A stretch of 64,000 nucleotides of DNA from NCBI RefSeq assembly GCF_019320115.1, contig NC_089584.1:56974852-57038851 (forward strand), in the 5' to 3' direction. Of this stretch, positions 1 to 10,639 are shown piece after piece. Origin of the DNA: Miscanthus floridulus (lineage: Eukaryota; Streptophyta; Magnoliopsida; Poales; Poaceae). How positions within the stretch are numbered: position 1 is the stretch's first letter; every line of letters starts with the position of its first letter. The notes below the pieces were generated by a model, which was given only the letters and a program-made list of their open reading frames with translations, ran no database searches and was not told the origin of the DNA. The position numbers were made by a program, and so were the translations under genes.

Positions 1-290
1 TTTTGATTAAGGAAGTCTTTTTAACCTAACCACCATGCTTAATTAAAAAGCCTATAGATGTACCTTAAGAATACACCCAAACCAGAGCATATGTCATGAA
101 CAAAGGAAGCATGAACTGGTATAAGCAAGTTTATATTTTTTTCATGGAGACAAACATGAGTAAAATGTGTTGGTGAACATTTTATTTACCTTTGCATACC
201 TGAGTTCTTACCAGCAGCATTTATAGATGGAAGCTTTGAAGCTTGCTACAGGGGTGGCTGTATATGGTCCATCTTAGGTTATCACCAAGG
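1..290 (-). other. Left flank of element A: non-coding internal sequence of element G
   Basis: AT-rich sequence with no usable ORF. The first 160 bases resemble 18208-18390 in direct orientation (shared words such as 'caccatgcttaatt' and 'tttgattaagg'), so the two flanks of element A carry copies of the same repeat. I read it as internal sequence of the Athila-like element G whose 5' LTR is at 19209-21073. No second LTR of G is visible, so G probably extends past the left edge of the window. Confidence 0.45.
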
Positions 291-295
291 TTAGG
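291..295. repeat. Target site duplication of element A (left), TTAGG
   Basis: TTAGG directly precedes the left LTR of A. The identical five bases follow the right LTR at 17444-17448. This is the 5-bp duplication expected from LTR-retrotransposon integration, and it fixes both element ends. Confidence 0.93.
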
Positions 296-769
296 TGTCA
301 ATAGAATATCATCGGCAGTCCTCCAAGGGATACCCCACGAAGGTAGATTGATCGGCAGAGGAGCGAGAGATCAAGAACAAGAAGGTAATAGAGACACATG
401 AGTTAGATAGGTTCAGGACCATCAGTATGACGTAATACCCTGCTCCTGTGGTCTGTTGGTTTGTATTAGCTATCGTATGATATGCCATGATTTTAGAGGG
501 GGTCCCTGCCCACCTTATATAGTTCGGGAGGCAGGGTTACAAGTTGGTTAGGTCTGAGAGATAACCGGAAAGTAATAACTAATTACAGGAATCTTGGGAT
601 CATACATATCCTAATAGATCTCGTAGTATCTTCAGGATATCTTCCCGATGTCTTGCGGAAGGCACCGAGCAGAGTCATGCCTCACAAAGCTTCTTCTTGT
701 GGGCTGGGCCACCCATAGGGGCGCAGCCCATATGGTCTACCGTGGGTATTCGGGGTTGTACACCCCACA
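296..769 (-). repeat. 3' LTR of element A
   Basis: It begins TGTCAATAGAATATC and ends GTACACCCCACA on the + strand, and matches 16976-17443 along its whole length apart from a 6-base indel near the right end and scattered transitions. Because the element lies on the - strand, this left copy is the 3' LTR. The adjacent inner sequence (770 onward, reading AAGCTGCTCGGGGACTAGC on the - strand) would be the polypurine tract, but it is only weakly purine-rich. Confidence 0.92.
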
Positions 770-1047
770 GCTAGTCCCCGAGCAGCTTATACCCGTTGTG
801 CAACACCGTCTTAAGCTTGTCCGAGCAGGTGCGAATAATGCTGAGCAGTCAAGCTCATGGTCCGAACCACCATGCTAAACTACCGAGCTGCTGTGAACTG
901 TCGCCGAGTAGTGTGAACCATTGCTGAGCAGCATAACCTATCGCCTGAGCAGCATGACCTATCAGCCGACAAGAGTGACCCAAGTACGGCTTGCCATAAG
1001 GGTGTAAGGAGCTCAAGTTTAGAATAAAAAATTCTCCACAGTGGACC

Positions 1048-1318
1048 AAGTGTGCCCACTTAGAGTCCGAACTAAAGCTATAGGAAATCAATCCTCCTCT
1101 ATTGGCATGTAGTCTTCGAGAAAAAATCCTACACACTGACCGTGAGGTGAAGTGTGCCCACTTAGTCCCTGAGCCTGACAGCAGATGATGTAATTATGTG
1201 GTGCTAGGGTCAGAAACTTGAAGAAGAGTAGAAAACTAGCCTAGCAGGCAGCCAGTCCCCAGGCATGGCCCAAAAAGAAAACAAAGCACATTCACCACAA
1301 GGTGAAGTGTGCCCACTT
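1048..1318 (+). promoter_or_regulatory. Three copies of a 14-bp dyad upstream of the antisense gene of A
   Basis: The motif AAGTGTGCCCACTT occurs at 1048-1061, 1150-1163 and 1305-1318. Its arms AAGTG and CACTT are inverted repeats around a 4-base centre. The last two copies sit in longer repeat units that share 'ttagtccc..gagcct' and a 'gtcatgtggt'-like tail. Element B has the same motif three times at nearly the same spacing (40338, 40442, 40587). All copies lie between the LTR and the TATA-like box of the antisense gene. A regulatory role is inferred from position and conservation. Confidence 0.5.
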
Positions 1319-1692
1319 AGTCCCCTGAGCCTAAAAGTAGGTGACTGCAGTCATGTGGTACCTAGGGTTAGAAATAGAAAAACAATCAAAGACCAATGGA
1401 GCAGGCCGCCAGTCCCTAAGCTACAGGCGGAGTTATCAGAGAAATCGAATCGTGGAGAAAAAACTAGAGTAACGACTGTATAGTGTCAGTTACTTAGCCT
1501 CAATAAATGGCGAAGAAGTCAGCGATATTTCAGCGAGGGGCAACTAAAGGCAGTGATAAATGAGCGCCATGGGCTGCGGTTGCGCAGAAGCCTAGGTAAT
1601 GGCCCATTTGCCACATCAGAGAAATCAGAGCGGCACAGATCATGGGAACGGTTCCCAAAAAACCCTTGAATGCAGAATGGTGGGGAAAATCC

Positions 1693-1700
1693 TATATAAT
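1693..1700 (+). promoter_or_regulatory. TATA-like box for the antisense gene of A
   Basis: TATATAAT lies 119 nt before the ATG at 1819. The stretch between them is C- and T-rich like a plant 5' leader. The homologous place in element B has TTTATAAC at 40948-40955, 127 nt before its ATG. The box sits on the + strand, opposite to the LTR promoter. Confidence 0.55.
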
Positions 1701-1818
1701 AGTGCCACCGCAAACCCCATTCCCACCTTTTCCACTTCATCTTGCTCCTCATCTCTCGTGCTACCGAATCCGCAACCAAATTTATCTCCGCCACTGAAAA
1801 CCTAACCAGATTTGCGAG

Positions 1819-2301
1819 ATGGCACTGAAGAGAGGAGCTACGAAATCGAAGAAGACGAGTCCCAAGAAGGCGGACGCCATGGTCCGACGCGACGAGGAGT
1901 GGGTGCCATTGCGAATAGGAGAAGCTGAGCTGAACCGATTGGTGGAAGCCGGTGTTCTCCTCGACCGTGCGACTGGCGGATGGTGGCCAGCTCTTGGTGA
2001 GTCCTTTCCCACGCCTCACACTAACAAAGCAGAGGTATTCGAAGACTATTTCTAGCGTAGGTTAGGGTTTCCTATTCACCCATTTCTGAGGGATCTGTTA
2101 GAGCTCTGGGGGGTTACTCTATGTAATCTCCACCCTAATACCATCTTGCACATCTCAATCTTCATCCACTTTTATGAGGCATACCTTGGAATCCTACCCC
2201 ACTTCAATCTATTCCGTCACCTATTCTAGCTGAAGGAGAGAGGCGGTGCTAGTTCTAAGGTGGTTGGCGGGGTGTATCTCTAGCTTCGAGATGGGATGGC
2301 A
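1819..2301 (+). pseudogene. Antisense accessory gene of element A, exon 1, 5' part (broken by F1)
   Basis: The ATG at 1819 opens a 78-codon stretch with a basic lysine-rich start followed by EEWVPLRIGEAELNRL and FPTPHTN..VFEDYF, then a stop. Homology to the corresponding gene of B continues to 2301: a 'HPFLRDL' segment and an 'HISIFIHFYEA' segment can be read through further stops. The sequence resembles the plant domain annotated as putative gypsy-type transposon (Transposase_28, PF04195), recognised from memory of the family. The reading breaks off where F1 is inserted and resumes at 6778. The gene lies antisense to gag-pol. It is a decayed copy, and its molecular function is unknown. Confidence 0.75.
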
Positions 2302-5300
2302 TGTCGCAGAACTGACTAATTTATAAGAGTACAAGTACAATGGCAGCCTGCAAGTGGTCGCACTATCATACTTGAACCCATATAAACCCGGTAGTCTGTC
2401 GAGTACCACGACGGGTCTCGATAAACGATTTACAACAACCAAGATCGTACATGATTCAACATACATGCCACATATTACATAAAGTTCACAGATACATTTC
2501 ATCATCAGAGTACGAATAAAAGTTATTACAAACCGAGTTTGATAGATAAAGCGGAAGCCATTAAGTTCGAAAATAAAGTTTCCAACATAGTTTGATACAG
2601 TGCCAAGTAGAATCATGGTCCACAAAAGCAAAGACAGAGGTTAATAAAGAAGCCTACCCAAGGCTTACTCCTCATCCACGGTGGGATAGAAGCAACTCTT
2701 GCAATAACCATGATACACAGTGCCATCTGCAACAATGGGAAATAAAACCCTAAGTACGAGAAAGTACTCAGCTAGACTTACCCATCATAAACCAGAAATA
2801 AAATGACTCCAAGGATTATGCAAGGCTGTATAAGTGGAGATAACTTGACAACATTTTGCATAAAAGCAATTGACTCATTGTACAATTATGATTCCTTTAT
2901 CAAGTTAATTAGAACTATACATTTCTAGATTAGCAACTATCCTGTGTCAAACATATGGTATATCAATTTAAAAGCATACAATAGTAACCATAGCAGGTAT
3001 TGTAATTCCATATTCATTCTGAACCATCATGTTCCATAACACAGTTACTACGATGTTGGGACTAGCCAAGTTTCTCACTATCCGGGAGAGATGGCGATTC
3101 GAATTGATTTCAACCAGCTGGGAATTTATTCCTAACACAAACCCAGGCATACCGCGCAAGGCAGCCTTAGGTCACCTTTGGTACAACTCAAGTCTACATT
3201 TCGTGGGTCCGTACTACGCCACACAATCTAGAACACTAGATGCCAGGACGTTCAAGGCCTGGCCTGCCCTTGGGCTCAGTATGATCATTCCCCGGAAGGA
3301 GCACACAACAAAACGGGTCCCGGCCTAAGTTGAATTACTCGGCTTCATGGTCGGAACGAGTTATCTGGCTAGCTAAGTGAGCGGCATGCGTTCAATCTTG
3401 TCAGAAGCGCCAACAGCGGTATGGTCCTTAATCGACACAGACGGGGATAGATCCACACCCAAGACCTCCATGTCTCGTTGCTTCTCTATCGACATCCTAC
3501 CCGGTCTCGGTTTTCTTTTACCCCATGGTTCTGTTCCACGATAGCAAATATAGCCAACCATGCTCCGGTATCCACCTATATCTCGCAGGTGACAGGACAT
3601 CACCTGACTTCTACTGGTCTAAGCATGGCTAAGCATATATTCGATCCTAGACCTATACCGGTTAAAGGTGTAATATTTGGACAAGGAATGTATATGCATC
3701 AAGTGGTTCCATTCAACTCTTATAACCTAATGCATCAATCATAAGTACTTAAGTAATCATTTGTAAAAATACTAGGAGACTTAGAATGCTCTGGGCTTGC
3801 CTCGCAGAAAGGAAGTAGGGCGGTGGTCAGGACACTCCGGAAGCTCTTCAGGATTCTGCTCCGTGCCTTCGGGAGCTATGGCTTGAGGATTCTCCTGCTG
3901 GTCCCCTTCCTCTGCTTCGTTGAATTCTAGCAACGTTATCTCTTCCTCCGATCCTAGATGCATGAATATGGCATAAGATATCGTGAATGCATATATGTTA
4001 ACAAGTGTAGCATGATGACACATGATGAATGCATTCATATAAGTATTCATAACAGCATGGTGTTAACAAGTGCATCATGTTTATTGAGTAGGTGCATATA
4101 TCTTCTCAATTATTTAATTAACTATTTCCACAATGCATCTACTATATCACAAAATAGCAGCTACTTGTTTCACTCATAACTAGAGTTCTACTAATCCAAA
4201 TGCAGTGATCCTAGACTTTCTGGAAAGCTTATCAAATTATCTACAACTTTGTTATTAACCATTTTTACAGCAACCATCATCCCTATCATGCAACTTATCA
4301 AACTACAGAATCTGTCCGGAATCCTTTTAAATTTGCATTTTAAAGCAACAATACTTCTACTTCATGTAATCACTCAAAGTTTGACAACATAAAACCTACC
4401 AACAGTTTAAGCATACCAAATACACTTAATGGTGAAGCCCAAACTATTTCTTTAAATGCCTTTATTATTTTATTTAGATATTTAGGTTAAATAATAAACA
4501 TATACCAGATGTACTTCATAAATTCTCAATATTGTACAGTGCTTTACTAAGGTTACTAAAAGACTACTGTAAAAGTTTCATGCCATTTCATTCAATAAAA
4601 CACTCTATACAAAAATGACAAGACAGAAAGGCTTAAAGTAGCATAAATAGAAAACCCTAGTGAAAAGTGTCAAGCAACAGATTTCCTATTTTTTTTAGCA
4701 TCCTTATGGTACTAGGATTACCCCCAACAAATTTCATGAATTTTGGATTCATAAATAATTTATAAAAATTCATACAAGGATTCACTATTTATAAAAGAAA
4801 AATCTATAACTACAAATCTACACATGCAATGATCCTCAAATTTTTACCAAAGCTCATATATGTTAAGACTAGCTTACCAAAAAAATTGCATAATTTTTGG
4901 AGTATAGGAACTCTAGATATAAAATAAACAAGTTTGCATGCATTTAAAAAGACATTTCAAATCTCTATTTAAATCTCCCAAAATTTCTACTATAAATGTC
5001 AAGAACATATTTTTCCTAAATACTACACTTCCTAAGGAACACTACACAATTTATTGCACAATTTTTGAAGCTACCAAACTAGAGATATAAAAATCACAAA
5101 ACAATTCAAAATCTAGAATCAAATGACCTAGCTTTCAAATACAGAGTCGCTGACCGGTGGGACCCGTTGGTCAGAGGACCCCACATGTCATCGACTCGAA
5201 ATAGGGCAGCTACGCTGCGCTATGGTGGCGCGGCCAAAGCTCGCCAACGGCGAACTTGCTGGCGGTGACATCATCACACGATGATCTACTCGACTTCGCG

Positions 5301-6777
5301 CACACAATGCACTACTCGGTGGGACTTCTCGTCGGTGCTAGCAACGGCGGCGGCGGCCATGGCGGGGCGGAGGTGCGGGTCGACGGTGAGACGCCGGTGA
5401 AAGCTATGGTGGCTCAATCAAACGCTATGCCAAGCATCTACGGACTACAAGGAAGCTATTGCTCGCGCTCTTGTGGCCTAGGGTGGTCTAGTTAGGTGGG
5501 ACCACTACGACGGAGGTTGGCGGCGGAGCTCCGGCAAGGCTGTGCGTGGGGCTGGGGCTTACCAAGCTTGAACAACAGGCACTAGCTGGCACAGGGAGTC
5601 ACTGGGAAGGCGGTGATGCTATTGTGGTGATGGAGAAGCGGCTAGGCGCGGCTTGTGCCATCAACGACGACGGCGGTGTTGCGGTGCTGAGGCTGCAGCT
5701 GCTGCGGGCATAGTGAATGGCGAAGGAGAGCTGGGAATGCGAAACTGAGGGCGCGACTGAGTGCGGGCGGGTGCTAGGGTGATAATGCCGGGCTCAGGCG
5801 CATCATGGCCTGCACGGTCAGGGCAACGGCGACGCGCGGCCAACGTGACCTCCACGTGGTGGCTCTGTTCTGATGCCGGTCGGCCACTGTACCGATCGAT
5901 TTAGTTCGTTAGTGAATGTGACGATCAGCCTGACAGCGAGTTTTCACGGCGACTTATCTGCTAAACCACAGTTCCAAAGTGCAAACGATCTACATGACTT
6001 GCATAGTCCTATGTACCAGCTACAACTCTTGTTCAAAGATCATGCTCTAATTCACAACCAATAACGAGTAATGTCATCACCAAGATGGGTTTGTCAGGCT
6101 GTCAGTGAACAAGGACTTAGCAAAATTTCATAAGTGTTGAAATGTTGATTTTGCTAATTCTTGTGAGACCAATTCAAGCATGCTAGAAGCTAAATCAGTC
6201 AATGACCCAAAAATAAAAGTTGTTCCTTATGTCAAATACTACAACTTTGCTTTAGTGATCTCCTCCATGCAAGGTCTCTAACACCTAGTTCAAACTTGGT
6301 CAAACATGTCACATTTAAATGATGATACACATCAAAGCATGGCTTAATGACCTATTTACCCCTAACCATGAATATCAAAGTTGCTCATAATGATACTCTA
6401 AACATGTTTAGGCTAATTGCAAGGTCATACAATCATTTCATGTATTAGTCACTCATAGAGCTAGTTAGTGTAATCACATGAAAGCTTAAGTGTTGGTTCA
6501 TGAAAGGTGACCATGAACAAAGTCCTATTTGCTAACCTAGGTGTTGCTACTTGTTTGTGTGACTCACATCCACCAAGTACATGTGTACACTCATGATCAT
6601 ATGCATATACACATGGAGTCATGAAATAATGAGAAAAGTTACATATGTTCAAAGAAACATGCGATAACAAGTAAATGTTGCAGATGTTTCAATCCAATGT
6701 TTCAATTGTAAATGCTTATTTATGAATGCTTGATGATCATGCTCATGTTATGCAAGGATAACACCCAAGGTGTTACA
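2302..6777 (-). mobile_element. F1: 4.5 kb unclassified repeat inserted in the antisense gene of A
   Basis: The antisense gene of A is interrupted here: homology to B stops after 'gatgggatggc' and resumes at 'gtgaatatc'. On the + strand the insert begins TGTCGCAGAAC and ends AGGTGTTACA, giving TG...CA ends; on the - strand it begins TGTAACACCTTGGGTGTTA. The same terminus recurs at 63414, which confirms the left boundary. No RT, integrase or transposase is readable. No 5-bp duplication is visible (TGGCA before, GTGAA after). The best reading is a long solo LTR or a non-autonomous LTR element on the - strand. Alternatives such as a rearranged DNA element are not excluded. Confidence 0.7.
3781..3955 (-). 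other. Acidic, proline-rich coding-like segment inside F1
   Basis: On the - strand an open stretch of about 58 codons contains SEEEITLLEFNEAEEGDQQ followed by PEELPECPDHRPTSFLRGKP, ending in a stop at 3781. It is preceded by a splice-acceptor-like 'catgcatctag'. The composition (many Glu, Pro, Gln) is unlike random AT-rich sequence, so it may be an exon carried by F. I do not recognise the protein, and no partner exon is identified with confidence. Confidence 0.3.
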
Positions 6778-9618
6778 GTGAATATCTTACCATACCACTG
6801 AACACGTTGCTGAAGGGGTGGAACACCAGATGGTTTTACATGAAGCAAAGCCACCCAGCGATTCGTTGTAATGCTGACCACATCCCAGAAAGCCAGAGGA
6901 GTTAGTCGGAGCTGCCGAGCAAGGATGACATGAAGCAAGTGAATGAAGTCCTCGACTTGATAAAGGGCGTGAAGACCAATGGTGGATTGGTAGCAGCGAG
7001 TTTCATAGTGCGCCGCATACAACCCTATAAAGAGAGGGCACACCCAGGATTTGAATTCAAAGGGGAGACCGACGGTACTCAAGAGAGGCTAGAAATATTG
7101 TCCAGGAGTGATGTCAAAGAGCAAACTACTGAGCTATTTGCTCTACTATCCTCCTTTAGGCTGTCAGGGTACACAAAGCCCATCAATTTCAAGAATCTGC
7201 CTCCTCAGGTGAATGTCCTAACTATATGTCTCCGAGATGTTTATTTATACTACCGAGCAATAAACTGATCCTACTCACATGAAGATCTATTCGTAGGACA
7301 AGGCGGTGTATTTCTTGGGCATGTTGAGAAACGATTGGCCACCGTAAGTGGATACATGATGACCTATTCAAATTGAAGAAAGCTCCATCGGTGTCTCCTC
7401 AAAATCCGGAGGAATGTATACTGGTCGGACGGAGAGTCCTCCCCTGGTGTCGGTGAAGACTCAGGGGAAGAGGCCGGTGGAAGATGAGTTGACCCAAAAG
7501 AAGAGGAAAATAGTAGTGACTGCTCCCCGCAAACCAGGCAGGATCTCTCTAGATGATGACCAGACCAATCGAACACGAAGAACCATGGTGTTCGATTAGT
7601 CTGATGACGACGAGATTCTGATGAACCCTCCCCCGAGCATGAAAGGACCTCCACGCAACCCACGTGCGAGGGAACAAACCAGGGTAGGTGAAGAAGTCTA
7701 TGAAGCTCCCACAAGGAGAGTCCTCGAGCAATGAGCGGAGGGAATTGCTGCGCAGCAGACGTTGAAAATCCCCGCAGGGTGGGCAACAGAGATCCCCGAG
7801 CAACAAACGATAGCGGCCCTAGAGCAGTAGGTGGAACCAAGGCCAACCAAGGAAGAGCCGAGAATTCCCCCGCTGAGCAAAGGAGTCGACCTCACAGCTA
7901 CACCCGGAGGCTCAGGCCGGCACCATCGGTTCAAGAAATTGAACCGTCAGACCAAACCATAAGTGTCCTTGTGCTGACGTTACTTTGCTGTATTTCCCTT
8001 ACTTTTGTTGTGACTAAATAGCCGATTTGGTATAGTGCAAAGCCAACAACTGATCTAGCCCCACCCGCTTAGACTGAGCAGCAACCAGAAACTGGCCCTT
8101 GAGCGGTGGAGATGCCAGTAGACCACATCTAGGAGTCCCTGAGTGTTTGGGAGCACGTAGGGGAGCCAATTGCTACCCCTGGTGGGCTAGATAGCCATGA
8201 GCGACTGCCTACTATGGCGAACAAGTCGGCGATAGCGCCTTCGGCAATGGTGGAATCAGTAGCGGAAACGCTTTCAATGCCAAAGGAGCAAACGACGGTC
8301 CTTGATACTTCGGAGGGTGTGGTCAGACCTGCTATCTGACCATCGAGCCCCAAGGTGGTCCCCCTAGCTGAGATGGAGGAGGATGAGGTGGAGGAGATCG
8401 TGCATGATGAACCTCGACCCCAAGCAGTCCGGATCCTCCGAAAGCATGGTGAAGAAATAGTTATTGTCAAAGAGGAGGACACCACCAAGGAGTTTAGGAG
8501 ACTGGAGACTTCCCTTACTGGTGTGATGAAATAGATCAAGGTGAATACTTCATCTGGAAAGGTCCTAGTCATTTATTGGAATTGGTTAATGATAATGTCA
8601 TCATGCATTTTGTAGGAAATATCTCAAGTTGCCGAGTAGCGCCGCCAGCTGATAAAGCGAATGGAGCCCCTTGTAGTAGAGAACAAAAAACTCAAAGAAG
8701 CCAGGAACCTCTCGGAGAAGAATGTCTAGAGGGCCCAACGTGAACGAGACCTTGCAGAGTTGAACGTGCATGACCTAGAATACCAAAAGGGGGTCCTTAC
8801 CAAAAAGCTGGCGGATGTGTCCGAGAAAGTGCAGAGCCAGTCCAAGCAGCTGGCCACTGTCTCTGACCAACTAAGAAGTGCTTCCGAGCAGCTGGAGAGG
8901 AAAAATGAATAGCTCAATAGTGTATCTAAAAAGAAAGCAGGTATGGTACATCAACGAATGTACTTTGGTATTGCTGAACAGCTGCATTTTCATTAACAAC
9001 TGGTGTGCTTGTAGAGCAAGACGCTGAGCTCAGCCAGATGCGCTAGGCCATCGATCAACTTTGCCAGGAGAAAGCAAAGGAAGTAGAGTGAGCGAACAAA
9101 CTTGTTGAGGAGCTGAAAGGTGAATTCCTCCTGGTCAGAATTATTGTTGAAGTAGCTTCCTTGTATAATGGATCATTGAAACTCTCACAGGCTATCGTCA
9201 TAAAGCCAAAGTGCAGTTCAACATGTTGGTGCAGGAGGTCAAGGTCCAAAAGGAGATTTTTGATGCTGTAATCACCGCAATTAAGCCGGTGCTTGACTGC
9301 GTTGATCTAGAACCAGCCGCTCAGCATGACGATAGGCGTCAATGTCCCGACACCATAATCCAGAGGTGCAAGGCAGCATGGGAGAACTTTAAGACCTTCA
9401 ATCGCGACACCATTACGATCATCGCTACCCATGTCCTCACGGTTGTTCGGTCCCATTACCCTACCATCAACCTTTAGTCGATAGGGGGTGGGTTCACCGA
9501 AGGACTAGACAACGCGAGGACATAGCAGCTGGAGGATGAAGTAGAGGACATAGCAAAGATGTTGGCCGACGATATAGACCTATTTGGTGAAATGGATGGT
9601 AATGGTGAAGCTCAGTAA
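6778..9618 (+). pseudogene. Antisense accessory gene of element A, remainder (exons 1b-6)
   Basis: Homology to the gene of B resumes right after F1 with 'WNTRWFYMKQSHP' and continues to a stop at 9616-9618. Five GT-AG introns can be placed at 7210-7296, 7963-8021, 8541-8615, 8941-9014 and 9120-9190. Each has a counterpart in B of nearly equal length. Exon 1 carries LDLIKGVKTNGGLVAASFIVRR. Exon 2 has a basic KKRK patch that could be a nuclear signal. Exon 4 is a heptad-rich coiled coil (repeated 'LxxVSxQLxxxSEQL'). The last exon contains FNMLVQEVKVQKEIFDAV and RCKAAWENFKTFNRD, also conserved in B. Several in-frame stops (for example near 7598 and 7733) make it a pseudogene. Function unknown. 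Confidence 0.72.
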
Positions 9619-9834
9619 TCAGCTCATAGATTATCATTTGTAAAGGTCTGACAGTGTAATTAGAACGCACGCAAGCACAAGAAACAATTATTTGATGAAT
9701 AAATGCTATAAGGTGCATGTATATGAAATAGATGCAGTTTGCTTGTAGTTCAGCGAAAAAGTCTTCACAGTTTCAAACCTAACATGACTATGCGTATTTC
9801 AAATAACATCCGAGTAGTTGGTCTGTTACTAATC

Positions 9835-10296
9835 CCTATGGCCTTGGCCAGCCCATAGTCCATAACATCGAACACGGAGCCCGTGCATGTGTAGGAGTAA
9901 CAAATGTGACCTAGGAACCGCAGCTGACCACCCATGACGCAGAGCATAGAGCCCGTGGCACGTGTAGGGAAAAATCGGTGACTAGGTCTTTTCCATAAAA
10001 AATAGCGCGGGACATGTGCTGCTCGGCAGTCGTTACACGAACTTGGAGATAAAAGCAACATAAGCGACGTTCGAGCAATGTATTCTATGTTGAACTCTCA
10101 GCCTTGGCTAACCCATAGTCTATAACGTCAAGCACGGAGCCCATAGACATGTAGGAAAAATAGGTGTGACCAAGGGACCACAACCGACCACCCATAACAC
10201 AGAGCGTGGAGCCCATAGCACATGTAGGGAGAGATCAGAGACTGGGTCATCTTCGAAGAGAACAGAAAAGAATGGATGTTGCTCTTCAATCAAAAA
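9835..10296. repeat. Two tandem copies of a ~265-bp unit in element A
   Basis: Starting near 9840 and again near 10103, the sequence repeats a 'gccttggc...cccatagtc.ataac' opening, an 'acggagccc' block, 'gaccacccat.ac.cagagc' and an 'agggaga..atc...gactgggtc'-like end. Element B has divergent equivalents at about 44461-44630 and 44710-44890. The units sit between the 3' end of the antisense gene and the hairpin minisatellite. No coding potential. Confidence 0.6.
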
Positions 10297-10297
10297 A

Positions 10298-10497
10298 TGT
10301 TTGGTGATTTGGAGAAAACATGCTCGGTGATTTGGAGAAATCGTGTTCGACAATTTGGAGAAATCATGTTCGGCGATTTAGAGAAATCATGTTCAGCGAT
10401 TTGGAGAAATCGTGTTCAGCGATTTGGACAAATCGTTCGGCAATTTGGAGAAATCGTGTTTGGTGATTTGGAGAAAACATTGTTTGGCACAGTTACG
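10298..10497. repeat. Hairpin minisatellite of element A, about nine 22-bp units
   Basis: Tandem units of the form GGCGATTTGGAGAAATCGTG with small variants. Each good unit contains CGATTT and AAATCG around GGAG, a perfect 6-bp inverted repeat. The array lies in the gap between the 3' end of the + strand accessory gene (9618) and the 3' end of - strand pol (about 10640). Element B has a longer array of a related unit in the same place. Confidence 0.85.
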
Positions 10498-10639
10498 GCG
10501 ATTACGTATTGGAGTTCATCATGAAGTATCATATAGCTCGGCGACCACAAGTGGATGTTCAACCACAATAGAGACAAAATGGAGACAAGTTATGCAGACC
10601 AAAAACTTTACTGCATATAAAATTGTAGAGTACATATCT

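Noticed and set aside
5150..5900. GC-rich stretch in F1 resembling a host gene 5' region
   Set aside because: ORFs on both strands are short and compositionally biased, with no domain; the GC island is part of the F repeat.
2302..6777. F1 as a Helitron or CACTA transposon
   Set aside because: No CACTA ends or TA/TNA duplication, no TC start with CTRR end, and no hairpin of Helitron type at the end; TG...CA ends favour an LTR origin.
10298..10497. Regular short repeats resembling a CRISPR array
   Set aside because: Units are contiguous 22-mers without spacers, in plant retrotransposon DNA; it is a minisatellite.
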